Of a stretch of 64,000 bases of DNA, positions 1 through 11,879 are shown in pieces; within the stretch, counting starts at the first letter, position 1, and each line of letters begins with the position of its first letter. The notes under the pieces are model-generated. The model was given only the letters and a program-made list of their open reading frames with translations, did not search any database and was not told the DNA's origin. The position numbers were made by a program, and so were the translations under genes. Source of the stretch: Hysterangium stoloniferum (lineage: Eukaryota; Basidiomycota; Agaricomycetes; Hysterangiales; Hysterangiaceae); assembly GCA_015178975.1 (NCBI GenBank), contig WHVD01000136.1:158887-222886 (forward strand), in the 5' to 3' direction.

Positions 1-2993
1 CCCGAAAAATATCATGATTTCGCGGACATTTTCAGTAAGCAAAAAGCTGACTGGCTTGCACCACATAGGCCTTACGACCTAAAAATCGATATTGAGCCCG
101 GTTCAAACCCTCCGTTAGGACCTATTTACCCATTATCCCAATTGGAACTTTCGTCTATTCGGGAGTTCCTGGATGAACATTTGTCGATAGGTTTTATCCG
201 TCCCTCAAAGTCTCCGTATGGAGCACCTGTCCTTTTTGTCCGAAAGAAGGATGGCTCTCTTCGACTATGTGTTGATTTCAGAGGATTAAATTCCATTACA
301 CGGAAAGACAAGTATCCACTTCCACTCGTTACCAATTTACTCGATGCCCCACAGAAAGCTCGGATCTACACCAAAATAGACCTCAAACACGCCTATCATT
401 TGGTCCGAATTGCCGAGGGCGATGAATGGAAAACTGCTTTTCGGACTCGCTATGGATCCTTTGAATGGTTGGTTATGCCGTTCGGCCTTACCAACGCCCC
501 TTCCGCTTTTCAACGTTTTGTTAATGATATATTTTCCGACATGCTTGACGTATGTGTTATAGTCTATTTGGACGACATTTTGGTATTTTCCAAGGATCCC
601 GCTCTTCACGACGAACAAGTCCGTGAAGTTTTTCCGAAGACTCCATAAAAATGGTCTTTTTGCCAACGGTAAAAAATGCTATTTGACATGGATTCTATTG
701 AATACTTAGGTTTCATTATCGGACCTGATGGTTTCCGTATGGATGAAACCAAAGTTCAAGTTGTCCGTGATTGGCCCGAACCACAGAAAGTCAAGGATAT
801 TCAGTCATTTTTAGGTTTTGCCAACTTTTACCGACGTTTTATTCAGAACTACTCAGATATTACAGTACCGCTCACTCATCTTACCCATAAAACTCAACCA
901 TGGGTCTTTGACGATAAATGCCGATCCACCTTCCAGACTTTAAAAAATGCTTTCACTTCTGCCCGATCCTTTCCCATTGGAAACCTGATGTTCCGATTAT
1001 TGTGGAAACCGATGCTTCTGATTATGCAATTGCCACAATTCTTTCCATTCAAGATTCCGACGGTGAAATTCATCCGGTCGCATTTCTTTCTCGGACACTT
1101 TCAATATCTGAACTCAACTACGATGTTCATGATAAGGAACTTTTGGCAATTTTTGAAGCTTTTAAACATTGGCGCCATTATCTCGAAGGTTCCTCAACTC
1201 CCGTTGACGTTGTTACCGATCACAAAAATCTCGAATATTTTTCTACCACTAAACTTTTAACCTGCCGGCAAGCCCGCTGGTCTGAATTCCTTTCTGCTTT
1301 CAATATGATTATCCGTTTCTGACCCGGACGTCTTGGTGGAAAACCAGATGCCATGACTTGACAATGGGACGTCTATCCTAAAGAGGGGGAAAGTAATTAT
1401 GCCGTTGTTAATCCGCATAATTTAAAACCAGTTTTTACAACGCAACAACTTTCCGCATCTATCCGAGCAACTTCCCTCTACTACCCAATTATGCGTAGCG
1501 TCATGATTATGGACATTGAGCAATTACATCAAGATATCCTTTCCGCACTCACTTCCGATCCGGTTCTCAAGCCACACCTAGAAGTTCCTGACAATCCGGA
1601 CCAACCCCGATGGTCACAGGACTCTCAAGGTTTTATCCGTCTCGATGGACGTATCTACGTTCCAGATTCCAACAATCTCTGACTCCATGTACTTCAGTAT
1701 AAACATGATCATCCAATCTCCGGACATTACGGCATTAACAATACTCTTGGTTTAATCCGTAGAGAATATACATGGCCCAACCTCCGAGATTTCATAACCC
1801 AGTTCTGTAAGTCATGCACCACCTGCTTACGCTCTAAGACCCAGAGGCACAAGCCATACGGCCTTCTCAAGCAACTCCCGATACCAGAAAAACCCTGGAA
1901 TTCAATTTCCATGGATTTTATCGAACAACTCCCGACTTCCGAAGGCTTTACATCCATTCTAGTTGTTGTGGATCAATTCTCAAAACAAGGCATTTTCATA
2001 CCCACTCATGATACAATCACGTCCTTACAATTAGCGGAACTTTTCATTATTCACGTATTTTCCAAACACGGAGTTCCGTCTCACGTAACTTCCGATCGAG
2101 GCTCCAAGTTCATCTCCCACTTCTTCCAGGCCCTTGGAAAAGCCCTCGACATGAAACTACACTTCACCTCGGGATATCACCTGGAAGGTGATGGACAAAT
2201 GGAACGTGTAAATCAAACATTGGAACAATATCTCCACATCTATTGCAATTATCAACAGGACAATTGGAAATCCCTTCTTCCGATCGTGGAATTCGCCTAC
2301 AATAACTCCCCGAATGCAACTACTGGCATATCTCCTTTCTTCGCCAACAAAGGCTATAATCCGAATCTCACCGTACATTCCGAACGAGATTTGGCTTCTG
2401 TCCGTGCTCAAGAATTTATTACCGACCTCGACGAATTACATCAAGAACTTCGGAAAGCTATTTCTTCCGCACAGGAATATTATCAATGTTCCGCGGACAG
2501 AAACAGGATCCCGCCTCCTAACTTTAAAATCGGTGATCAGGTTTTTGTAAAAGCTCAATTCTTCCGTACTACCCGACCTTCTAAAAAACTCGCTGAGAAA
2601 TTCTTAGGACCTTTTGAAATTATAGCACAAGCCGGTTCACTCTCATGGACTCTCCGACTTCCCGATAGTATGCGAGCAGTTCATCCCATTTTCCACGTTT
2701 CCATGTTAGAACCCTGTGTTCCTAACAAAATCCCAGAACGTATTCAACCTCCGTCCCCTCCAGTCATTATTGACGGAGAACCTGAATTTGAAGTTTCCGA
2801 AATTTTGGATTCTAAAATCGACAATTGCCGACGTACTTGTAAATTGCTTTATTTAGTCAAATGGGCAGGCTATGAAGGTACCGACGAGGAAACTTCATGG
2901 ATATTGGCCACGGAACTTGGACATGCTATGGAAATTGTTACTGACTTCCACATGGCTTATCCAAGTAAACCCGGACCTTTATCATCACTCTAA
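1..2993 (+). pseudogene. pol: G1-a pol: reverse transcriptase, RNase H, integrase, chromodomain (broken)
   Basis: Polyprotein that copies and integrates the retrotransposon. The reading frame is open from position 1. RT (to about 630) contains the YLDD catalytic motif near 566-580. A frameshift near 630 leads to a second RT/connection segment (676-960), and another near 960 leads to RNase H (VETDASD, VTDHKNLEYF; to 1320). TGA codons at 1321, about 1360 and 1681 interrupt the link to the integrase. The integrase shows a YCKSC-like zinc half-site (FCKSCTTC), the catalytic core (SMDFIEQLP, VTSDRGSKF, then the glutamate in the MERVNQTLEQY segment) and a C-terminal chromodomain (LYLVKWAGYEG) ending at 2993. 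Comparison with the G1-e pol suggests CGA to TGA changes for at least one of the stops. Not functional. Confidence 0.93.
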
Positions 2994-3095
2994 CCCTTTC
3001 CTGTTTTCTTTCTGTTCAGTTTCCGACACTCCCGACACTTCTGATATCACACTCGTTTTAGGTTTTGCAAGTCAAAAAAAAAAATATTATTAGGA

Positions 3096-5642
3096 CTATT
3101 TTAAAGTCTCTGATACCCCAAATCCACCTTCCGGCTCTTCAGCAATTTCCGCACTTTCCACCATATCCTGCACCTCTTCATCCTCACTCTCCGATTCTTC
3201 CGGTCCATTTCCTGACTCCCACCTTTTTTCAACACTTTCCGCCAACAGATCATTAGGCTTTTCCTGTGCCTTATCGGAAAACCTCTCAGATACTGCGATA
3301 ACACCAATGCTAACCATTATCTTCTCCAGGAAATCGTTTTGCCTCCGGAAATCTCAGATTAACGAATGGAAACCTTTCTCCTGGATATCATTATGGCGAT
3401 CCATTGTGTCCCGCATTTTCATGACTTCTGTCCCGATAAAAACCAACACATCGACGGTTTCCTTGAGGAGCTCAATGTCTGTAGTATCCATTTTCGGTGT
3501 CTCAGTTTCCGCAGCTTTGGCCGCTCCTGAACTTCCCGCTGTAAGTTCGTTACTAGGAAAAGACCTAATAACCTGCGTGCAATGGTCAAGTCTTTATGAC
3601 GGTCACTGACACAGTCGTTCTTGAAACCAGTCTATAACCAAACACACTCGGAGCGAGAGGCTAGAGATCGGACCTTGGATGACATAAACGAAGATGATAT
3701 CAAAAGGCTGACATAAGCCTAATGTCGAGGAGTGTAGAACTTCAACAATAAGAGACACTACAGTATCCCTTACTGGCCATAGGAGTGAGACTGAGAGTAA
3801 AGTAAGACTTAAGAGATTGTCCTTAAGAATGAGCTTCAAAATGAGATACAACGAAATTGCTTGTTCAATAGTGGGCAAAGGAGAGGCCCTTATATACATG
3901 AGGAAGCACAGGTCAAAACAAACATCTACAAACAATGACACAATAACGATGCAATATGGTGTGAGTCATCTCTGAGTCATCACAATAGGAGTGTTAGTAA
4001 AGCTGTGAACAAAAATAGGGGGAGGCTGCGCTGAACAATAAGAGAATGACAAACAAAAGATGAGATCAGACATGTGATACGGATAAATGGGGAAACACAA
4101 TAGAACAATAGGAGAAGTGAGTCAGACAATAGGGATGATGGAGTAATAGAAGTGATGGCTGATGAAATATCAATGATATGAGTCAGAAACACAAGAATCC
4201 CACGATAATGTGTCACCCTCAAATGCTATGCTTGATTTCGAAATATTGACAATATTACCAATCGATGAACCGAGATTGGACGTATTGTGTTCCTAGTTTT
4301 GCAGTATAAGGAGGGGACACAATCAATCACCATTTAGAACCAGGTGGTGAGTAGGCTCCACAACCATGCAAGGAACATGAATTGACGACGACCTCGACGA
4401 GGCTCTACTTGACTTCCCTCTGGAACCGGGGTCCTAAATAACTTGGGTCCTCTGTGATCTCCTACTGGAGTGAACGTTGCCATGTAATAGATTCCCGATG
4501 ACGGTGGGGAACAGTCCTGCTGGAACACTCGATCGAATTGATAGTGGAGGATTTCGGAGGAGCCATCATAGTGCTCTATACGAATGAAGACAGGATCGTC
4601 TGGAGCATATGGGAGTCGAATACCTTGTCGACAGAGGAAACGATGGTATTTCTTGGAGGAGCATGAGTGGGCTGGTAGGGGCTTGGAAATGATGTCTGAG
4701 GATGAGGAGAAGTGAGATGTTATTGGCTGGAGTTCTATTTGGGAGTGAAGAGTTGGTTTCGAGTAGGAACTGAGGGTTACTTTGGAGGACGATGCAGTGT
4801 TGAACATGATGGAGTTTTGGTCGTCTTTTTGATGAAACTGATTTGGCTGTGTAGAAGTCATCTTGAGTGCCAAAGTATATATAAGAATTTGTGCTGTGAC
4901 GTGACTTGAAACTATAACCATATTAGTCTCTTTCCGATTGAACTCTCTACACCGCATCGTTAGCTTTTGGAGTCTTCTCACCTTGTGGAACCCTTTTCGA
5001 GGCGAGGGTGCATGGAAGTTTGAGAACCGCACAGGGATAACAAGTTCCACCCCATTTTACCTTCTGTTTCCAACATGTCATATTCCGTATGGAACATCGA
5101 TAACACAGAGTTTCATGGACGATTTCCATCCGTTCCGGAGCCTTGACCTTTGGTTTCTGTTTCGGAAGTTAATTCAAATACCGACCTTTTGTAGATGCAC
5201 TTACTTTAGGACTTGAAGGTCCAGCCTCTCCCTCCACCTCCATCTCCACAGCTTTTCGCTGTATCAAAAGTTATCGGTCGGAACCATGGAAAATATGGAT
5301 CAAACTTACTTTTCCTTCCCTTATCTCTTTCAGTTTTTCCGCCATCTCTGACTCCCGCTGTAACTTTTCCGCCTCTTCCTTCTTTTTCTGAGCCTCCGCT
5401 GTTTTCTGGATCCACGCTTCTTTTTCCGCTTTCGCCCGCTCCAACTCCTGTTTTTCTGCCTCTTCTGCATCTTTCAACTCCTGCATCAACGCCTTCTCCT
5501 CCTCTTCCTGTCGTCGCTTCAACTCCTCCATCCTTTGTCGTTTTTGTTGAAGTTCTGCAACCTTCAACATCTTTTGTAGAATGGCAATTTCGGTATCTGA
5601 GTCTTCCGGGGTAGTGATGAATAACGGCCGATGAATTGACAT
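3096..5642 (-). pseudogene. G1-a antisense accessory gene: coiled coil plus Zn2Cys6-type cluster, three exons
   Basis: Gene on the strand opposite pol, lying between pol and the 3' LTR. Exon 1 (5642-5310, 111 codons) encodes a long charged Glu/Lys/Gln-rich segment, probably a coiled coil. Intron 1 is 5309-5259 (51 bp, GTAAGT..CAG). Exon 2 is 5258-5205 (18 codons). Intron 2 is 5204-5157 (48 bp). Exon 3 starts at 5156 and encodes a cysteine pattern C-X2-C-X6-C-X10-C-X2-C-X6-C (5105-5010), which fits the fungal binuclear zinc cluster. Exon 3 then meets a stop at 4947 and is separated by about 1.35 kb of unrelated sequence from its homologous C-terminal coding part (about 3550-3096, acidic end). 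Splice phases are consistent (all phase 0). A nuclear DNA-binding role is inferred from the cluster type only. Broken here, but structurally the same as the copies in G1-d and G1-e. Confidence 0.8.
3600..4930 (-). other. Insertion inside the antisense gene, with an unrecognised ORF
   Basis: About 1.35 kb separates the two halves of the accessory exon 3. On the minus strand it holds an ORF 4861-4334 (175 aa) preceded by a TATA-like stretch (about 4880). The protein is Ser-rich at its N-terminus, then has a globular-looking part (PDDPVFIRIEHYDG). I do not recognise it. The rest (about 3600-4330) has no long convincing ORF but holds another TATA-like sequence (about 3890-3897, minus), as an LTR might. 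Boundaries are approximate and I found no clear target-site duplication. It could be an unclassified LTR element or a retained spacer. Confidence 0.4.
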
Positions 5643-5690
5643 ACAAGTTGTGGATAAAGAAACAAAAACGTGAATTCGAATATTTGGAGG

Positions 5691-5698
5691 TTTTTATA
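5691..5698 (-). promoter_or_regulatory. TATA box of the antisense accessory gene (G1-a)
   Basis: On the minus strand TATAAAAA lies 49 nt upstream of the ATG at 5642 and outside the LTR (5827-6391). The G1-d copy has a TATA sequence at a matching distance, so the accessory gene seems to carry its own core promoter. Confidence 0.6.
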
Positions 5699-5826
5699 CT
5701 CAGCACATCAGCCAAAACTCTCACCTCCAGAATTGCGTAAATTTCACGACACATAATAATCAGCCGTCACTTCAATCACTCAGTACCTAATCGCCTCTAT
5801 GGGATTTCGGCCTAACAGGGGGGTAC

Positions 5827-6391
5827 TGTTACGACCCGTTCCCGGATGTTTCAATATCCGATTTCCGATCTCCGACTTCCGACTTCCGATCCCCGACTAT
5901 GGAACATCATAGTTACTGTATCATCCGCATTCTTCCCTTGTTCCACATTTGGTAATTTGTCCGTTGACAAGTATTCACTCATTTGTTTGTTGTATTCCCA
6001 TTTCGGAATATTGTCTCCCTAATATGTCTTATTGTATTTCCATTTTAAGAACACTTCCGTTTCCGTCTTATTATGGTCTTAGTTTGTAGTACAATAACGA
6101 GTAGACTTATATTAGTTTCTGCAAATTTGTACTTTACCTTAGATCTGATATCGACTTAGTTTCTTATTCCTCCTCCCGTCTTTCTGTACGCTTGATATTC
6201 GGAACTCTTCGGAACTCTGAATATCCATATCTTCCGTTGTAAGTTTTACTTCCGAAATTAAGGACATTGAGCGTTTGCGTAGAGGCGCAGCACATAAGCT
6301 GAAGCCGACATCCTGACCCTATCCACGAGTTTCCAACTTCCCGGTGACTTTCCGATAGTTCTGGAATAAGTTCCCGACACGGCACTTAACA
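5827..6391 (+). repeat. 3' LTR of G1-a
   Basis: 565 bp beginning TGTTACGACC and ending CTTAACA. It is preceded by a G-rich polypurine tract (AGGGGGGTAC, 5817-5826). It carries the conserved G1 stem-loop (6283-6307). A CpG-poor relative of this LTR, in reverse orientation, is the solo LTR at 18799-19310. Confidence 0.88.
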
Positions 6392-6850
6392 CAGACGGAT
6401 TTTATTTGGTTGCAGATATTACTTTTCCCCAAGGTGCTCAAAGCATTCAGAACAAGACCAAAGCTTCACTGAAGTATGGTAATCAATTGCTATCCCACTT
6501 GGGACATTTTGTACAACTAGCAGTTGATTAGAAACTACTTTCATATCAGCAGACAGCTGAGTGGGGTATGTGAGCATTACAAGATGGTTTTGGTCAACTT
6601 CATGTGCCTTTCCCTCTGGATCCTTCTCAATGTTTACAATTACTTTATGTTATCACTTGAGCCTTCAATCTTTGGGTACATTGTGTTAGTACATGTATAA
6701 ATCAGGTTCATGCAGTGTATTGTGATATCTGGCAAGAGGCTGAGGGAGATAATCTTTATTCAAAATTTTCATCAATGCTCATGGGTGATATTCACAAGAA
6801 TTATCACATGAGGTGCTTCCATACAATGGCTGTTGAGATACAGCAATAGT
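6392..6850 (+). pseudogene. PIF/Harbinger-type (DDE_Tnp_4) transposase fragment
   Basis: C-terminal part of a DDE transposase of the kind common in agaricomycetes. Reading from about 6396, one frame gives GFYLVADITFPQG (second catalytic Asp region), then SYQQTAEWGM (catalytic Glu region), and ends with a short HTMAVEIQQ tail before TAG. Three internal stops occur, two of them TGA where the family usually has Arg, so CGA to TGA decay is likely. The N-terminal half is missing because the G1-a LTR abuts it. The assignment rests on my memory of the family pattern, not on a search. Confidence 0.7.
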
Positions 6851-8842
6851 GTTAGATCATTAAAAATTTTCTTGGGTCCAGTATAGACAATTACAAACAT
6901 GTTATAGAGTAGTATATAGTGGTACACAAGAATGATTTACAAATGCCAGCTGTACTCCATCTCTCACAACAACTGCACCAACTAAACCTGAGTCATCAGA
7001 AATGGACACTGATACTGATACTGAACCCACAAAGCTACAACCACACTCCTTGCACTGCAAGTGATTGCCAATGGACATTCAACTCCGATAAATATGCACA
7101 GATCTTAGATCAATTCTCTACCGTATGCGGTGACAATTTCCAGACAACAAGGACAAAAAATGTGATGCATGTACGAGCATAATAAGTGGATAAAATGAAA
7201 AATACAGTCAGAAATGTTTAGCCGCGGTCGCAATCGTGAGCTTCCATTGGTGTATCGCAATCAGATAGGATATTCATCGGCCTCCCGTGGAGCATCCGCA
7301 TGTGCTTGTCCCGGAAGGATAGTCACGGCCGAAATCTTCTACTGTTACCCTTTGATCCTTCAATATGCATCTGCAGAATTTATAGAGGTGTGACGTATTT
7401 TACAATTCCATGTGCTTTCAATTTGGGCGTGCTCCCGGCAGTGTACTATAGTGTTTCGTGCAACTCTTAGGCCAGAATGTGTTGGTTTTATGCCGATGGT
7501 TGTAGAACTTTATAAACGACCATAATTCACCCTGTAGAGATAAAAGGGCGGGGACTATATAATAGAAGCCTTAGTTAGAACAGTGAGGTGAGCAACTTTA
7601 CCTATATAATATGACTACATGCTATTAAAATACGCGTGTCTCTATCACGTACTCGGGTAGCAGAAAACCCTCGCAATCGCGCAGGGAGCTATATTCGCAT
7701 GTAGCTACGTATATAAACCCTAAGAATAATAGAATGCTATATGGAGAAGACAATGGGAATATGAAAAAAAAGGGGGAATAATGGAACAATAGGGGAAGGG
7801 AACAAAGGAACATGAGCTTGGATGATGCTCGAAATCCAACACATGCACTAATTAATGTGGGTGTCTAAGACTATAAGGAATACGACGCTACTACTTACGC
7901 CTTAGTTGGAATCGTCAGGTGAGCAACTAAGGCGGCAAAACTTTGTTGACTATCCTATTATAGCACTTCGGCGATCCATCGCCTGCCTCCTATACAGTCG
8001 GTACTGTTTATTCAACATTAATATTTTGAAATATAACAAGTGAAATATTACCTTTCTTGAGCATAAGAGCTGTTTTAAAGGGCTTCCATATTGCTAAACG
8101 GGAGGGTATATCAATAGAAGCACTGGCTTGCTACCAATCTTGGCATTTTCCTTATTTTAACAACAAATCAGTTCCTATATTTGAAAGGCTCTTAAGGAGA
8201 GAAAGGGAATGTGACTCATTTAAAGTATAATTACGGTTATTCCGGGACCTTAATGGGTGTAGATGAAGTTACACGAGGATTATTACGCCACTAGAAACCA
8301 GATCAAATACGAGCGTTTTAACAATATATGGAAGCGGGGTCACGTTAATTAGGCTGCAAGCTCTTCAACACCGCTTGTTTTTTGCTTTCAAATATATATA
8401 CATAAGTGCCATATGGCCATCAAACAGCGATGGCAACACGTATGTGAGATAAGCACGCACGCTGCGGACGTCCGCTATGGTTAAGTACTATAAACACGTG
8501 CCCTTCCAAGAATTATATCCTATACCCAAGGTCCAAGTGGAATTAGCTCACTTGGTGTCCGAGGTAAACGCTGATGTCAGCAAAGAGACAGGAAAGTGCA
8601 CATAAGGCGATTAGCTACAACAGTTTATGTGCAAAATTGTGAGAATTGAGTGACATGGACTAGTTTCTACGTGGTTATGAAGGTCTACCGAGTCTTTGAA
8701 GTCGTTAAAAGAGTCATATGATAGCTTCTGAATGCACACCCAAGAAGCCGAGGACTTATCGATATCCGTCGACCAAAATAGGCTGAAGAGGCGCAAGACG
8801 AGAGAAAGCATTGACACAAAGGATCCGTAGATTCTCACAAAT
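6851..8842. other. Intergenic sequence, no gene recognised
   Basis: 6851-7190 follows the transposase relic and may include its tail (an acidic, Thr/Asp-rich stretch near 7000). From about 7190 base composition changes to CpG-containing, non-repetitive sequence. A 59-codon ORF at about 7214-7393 (+) is unsupported. A direct repeat of about 28 bp (near 7570 and 7895, sharing GGTGAGCAACT) is present. 8600-8842 is probably 3' flank or UTR of the Roadblock gene. Confidence 0.5.
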
Positions 8843-9510
8843 TCAATAAAACTGGCTGGGAAAATGTTGATCAGGTGGTGGTGGCGGGGGTAAAAGCCGA
8901 TCTCCGAAAGCAGCGAGCGGCTCCGCTAGGTGGCTAACGATGCCTCGTGCCTGATTTGAGCATGTGAGGAAGAAAATATGTTGCATATATTAGACGAAGT
9001 GAAAGGGAAAAGACCTTAATCTGTAATTCAGCCCAATCGACCTCGTCTGTAGCGTTAAGAGCAACGAGCAGAGGTGGTTCATTAGGCCCGTTTGCAGGCA
9101 TGGATGTGGAAGTCGACCGAAAATGCGAACGTCCAGTACGTGCGGGGCCACTCGTCCTTGAGTTTCTGTACAAAGGCAGAACAATTATCTTTCCCAGCTG
9201 TTTCGAGGGTCACTTCACAGGTGAAAAGGAGAGCAGAAGGGCCACTGACTTCTCCTTCAACCATCCCTATGCCTTGGGAACCTACCTCAAGCCAAATCTC
9301 ACTGGCGACGCCAACGAGGATGCGAATATTATCTTTGCTATTGTTGGTGGCCTGAGCAATTATGTTTCCTGATGGCGTAAAAAGGATGGCCGTGTGGAGA
9401 CGAGGGGGGGAAGTTACTAGTTTTGGAAAAAAGTGAGATAAATTGGAGTTCGTATTGCGCATGACTTTACCTGAGGCCAGGACGTTCCTCAACGTTGGAA
9501 GACTTAGCAT
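8843..9510 (-). CDS. Roadblock/LC7-domain protein, Ragulator (LAMTOR2-like) subunit candidate
   Basis: Intact four-exon host gene of 165 aa. Exons: 9510-9471, 9416-9250, 9197-9015, 8950-8843. Introns of 54, 52 and 64 bp are all GT..AG, and the joined frame is open to TGA at 8843-8845. The protein has the Roadblock/LC7 layout: an N-terminal helix (MLSLPTLRNVLAS), the strand HTAILFTPSGNIIAQ, then ILVGVASEIWLE, then GMVEGELGKIIVLPL, and a C-terminal helix region (LLVALNATDEVDWAELQIK) ending in a Pro-rich tail. Members of this family in fungi act as scaffold subunits of Ragulator/EGO-type complexes on the vacuole or late endosome, in TORC1 signalling. That specific role is inferred from resemblance. 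The second splice joins GMVEGE directly to LGKIIVLPL, which restores the family pattern and supports the model. No mobile element is seen within it. Confidence 0.8.
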
Positions 9511-11320
9511 GGTATAAAGATGCAAAAATTGGTTAGAAAACAGTCATAGTAATTTCCACAGATCGGGCGAAGAGCCAAAATATCGGGTTTAATACCGCCG
9601 CTACTGAGACTAGTCTTTGAGGATAAGGTTCAGCGTTAATGGACCAGGAATGTCAATGGGTCGGGGAAGTCAAAGAGAAGTTAGTTCTATTGTTAGAGTG
9701 AACTGTAGTCTACGCCGTCAAATTAAAACTAATATATCTTCTCGATTTGATCATAACAAGTTGTATGCGCGAGGCGCTCTGTCCACATTTTGCTGTTCTC
9801 TTCAATGGCTTTGAATGATGCTTAGTACGTGGTTTGAAGGAAATACATTTGAGTCAAGGACGTAGACAAGCTTCGGTGGCCAGTAAGTGTTAGGAAGGTG
9901 ACTCTAATAATAACTCAGTCTCGTATAGCGTATTATGGACTACGGTCCACAGGCGCATTATCTACGATATATACGCTTCGAATAACAATAGAAGAATGTG
10001 AAAAATGTGAAGTGGCAACAAAGGGATAGATGAGACATCAAGAACAATGGGCTACGTAGTTAGTCTATATGCGGTCGCCTTTGCTTTGTGACCCCCTGAA
10101 TGTCTTGGCTATCTTGGGAGTTCAGCGGTGTTGTCCAAGAGTGAGTGGAAGGGCCCACGATATCGAGGCGAGTCATGTACGTGTTTGAAACAACATGATG
10201 GGTGACATGTTTTAAGTGGTCCACTTGTTAGGATAGCAACATATGCCACAAACCCGATGCCACTATAAGGCACGGATACGTACTTCTTAAGTTATACAGC
10301 ACTCGTATTAGAATGTGAAATTCGCAGACACTGTCCGACTATCGTAATATGGTTATTCGGCATCATCACATTTAATGTGATTTTCTTTTCGATAAGGATC
10401 GTCACATACCTTATTTCACAGCATCATACTTCTTTTCTCCCACAAGCAATCTTCGAACGCGTAAGTCAACCATCTTCGCCGCCCTCTTTTGACGAACTTC
10501 CTCTTTGAATCTTACATATTAGGTCGGCACTAGTTTCTAATAGCGTCGATTTTGTGGCTTTTGAACTTCGTGCCATTGATGTCCCAAATATATCCATCTA
10601 TCGGAGATCTAGATCATAGAGACCGCAACGCGCCCATTATCATAAACCTTAGTAAAGGCAGGACGGACTTATAACCAACTTACTACTATTTTCCATAGGT
10701 AGGCCTATTGAAACGTGGGCAGATGGTAATCTTATATTTTGGTTATTTTTGTATTTTACCAAGTTTTCTTATTTTGCTAAGTGTGGTGGTGGTTTGATAT
10801 ATCTGGAAATATGCCGAGCGGTGGGCTTAGTTGGGAATGACTGACCTTGACCTTCTGTTGGATTCAGATCTCAGAGAACCATTTATGGTGGTTTGGGTTG
10901 TTTCAATACATCCCATCACAATATCAAGCCTATAAGTGATAAACCCTGAGGTAGTGCTACTCTCCAATGTTGAAGCCCTTACTCTGCTTTGTGAGCTTGA
11001 AAGCGAGCAGCTTGCCAAAACACAGGCAGCTTCTGAATACTTTGACAGATGTTCCTGAAGATACAGAGAAGTGAATGAGAGACATGTCTGTCCATCATAG
11101 AATAGTCACAGCAGGATATGAATACCAATGATTTGAAGTCTCTTGGATTGCTCCCACGTTTGTACCACCATCTGGAACCGAAACTCTTCAGTACACCCAC
11201 CCAACGAGTCTCTGACCACAATATTAAATAAGTTATATCAAATTATCTATAACATCAATTTTCTGAAAACCAACACTGGCCATTACCACACATCTTGGCT
11301 CAGATCATCACTCTGCACTG
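9511..11320. other. Intergenic sequence, no gene recognised
   Basis: Non-repetitive, CpG-containing sequence to about 10700. A possible intron-like segment (GTAAGT..TTAG, about 10461-10522, +) occurs but no open gene around it could be supported. 10800-11320 contains short open stretches (for example about 10950-11060, +, an acidic helix-like peptide) interrupted by stops. This may be a decayed transposon gene, which I could not classify. Confidence 0.4.
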
Positions 11321-11660
11321 TGTCATGAATCTACAAGCTCAAATTCCAATAATATTCAATTTGATATTCCTTGGACATTCTTTGGACATTCCTTTGACTT
11401 TTTGACTCCATTTCTGACCCAACTATCTTTCGAGATTCTTTGACTACTTTTTGACTAATCTTCAACTTGTCTCAGTTTGACATCATTGATGATTTCATTC
11501 TGATATCATATTATCATCATAGGTAAATGATAAATGGTATAAAAGGGCAATGATAGAAGCAAGGGAAGTCAATCAGAAACCTATACCATAATCTGTATAA
11601 TTACTATTGTATTATTAATTTGACTTCTATTCATAATATCTTTGACTTTATTCAGTCCTC
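11321..11660 (+). repeat. LTR-like repeat, copy 1 (TGTCATGAA...)
   Basis: About 340 bp starting TGTCATGAA that shares most of its length with 17349-17680, including the shared middle block GATGATTTCA and a TATA-like TATAAAAGGGCAATGATA (TATATAAGGGCAATGATA in copy 2). Similarity ends beyond about 11660. The TG start and TATA suggest an LTR. No internal coding region or target duplication was found. Confidence 0.5.
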
Positions 11661-11879
11661 ATATTCTTCAGCTTTTACAACCTGGATACATTCCAAACTG
11701 CAATATGCTTTCTAGTTCCCTTCTGGGACATTTTCTGGCTCTTTTCAGTTTCTCTGAGGAGCATTTATTTGTTTCCCTTGTGGAACAAATCTGGATGTCA
11801 CCCCTTTGACTAGCAGTATGAGTTGCTTGATTATTTCTAGGATACCACTGTCTCACCCACTATAATCCATTGATTTCTG

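Larger units (their letters stand above)
1..6391 (+). mobile_element. Ty3/gypsy chromovirus G1-a, right-hand part
   Basis: Remnant of a Ty3/gypsy LTR retrotransposon that enters from the left edge. The window holds the end of its pol (1-2993), an accessory gene on the opposite strand (5642 down to 3096, split by a later insertion), a purine-rich tract and the 3' LTR (5827-6391). Gag and the 5' LTR lie outside. The order pol, antisense gene, LTR is the same as in G1-d and G1-e. The element appears to have inserted into a Harbinger transposase, because the transposase reading frame begins immediately after the LTR. Confidence 0.9.

Noticed and set aside
8520..8570. Possible tRNA A-box-like sequence (TAGCTCACTTGGT)
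   Set aside because: No B box or cloverleaf could be drawn nearby.
9092..9372. Plus-strand ORFs of 87 and 90 aa
   Set aside because: Shadows of the Roadblock/LC7 exons on the minus strand.
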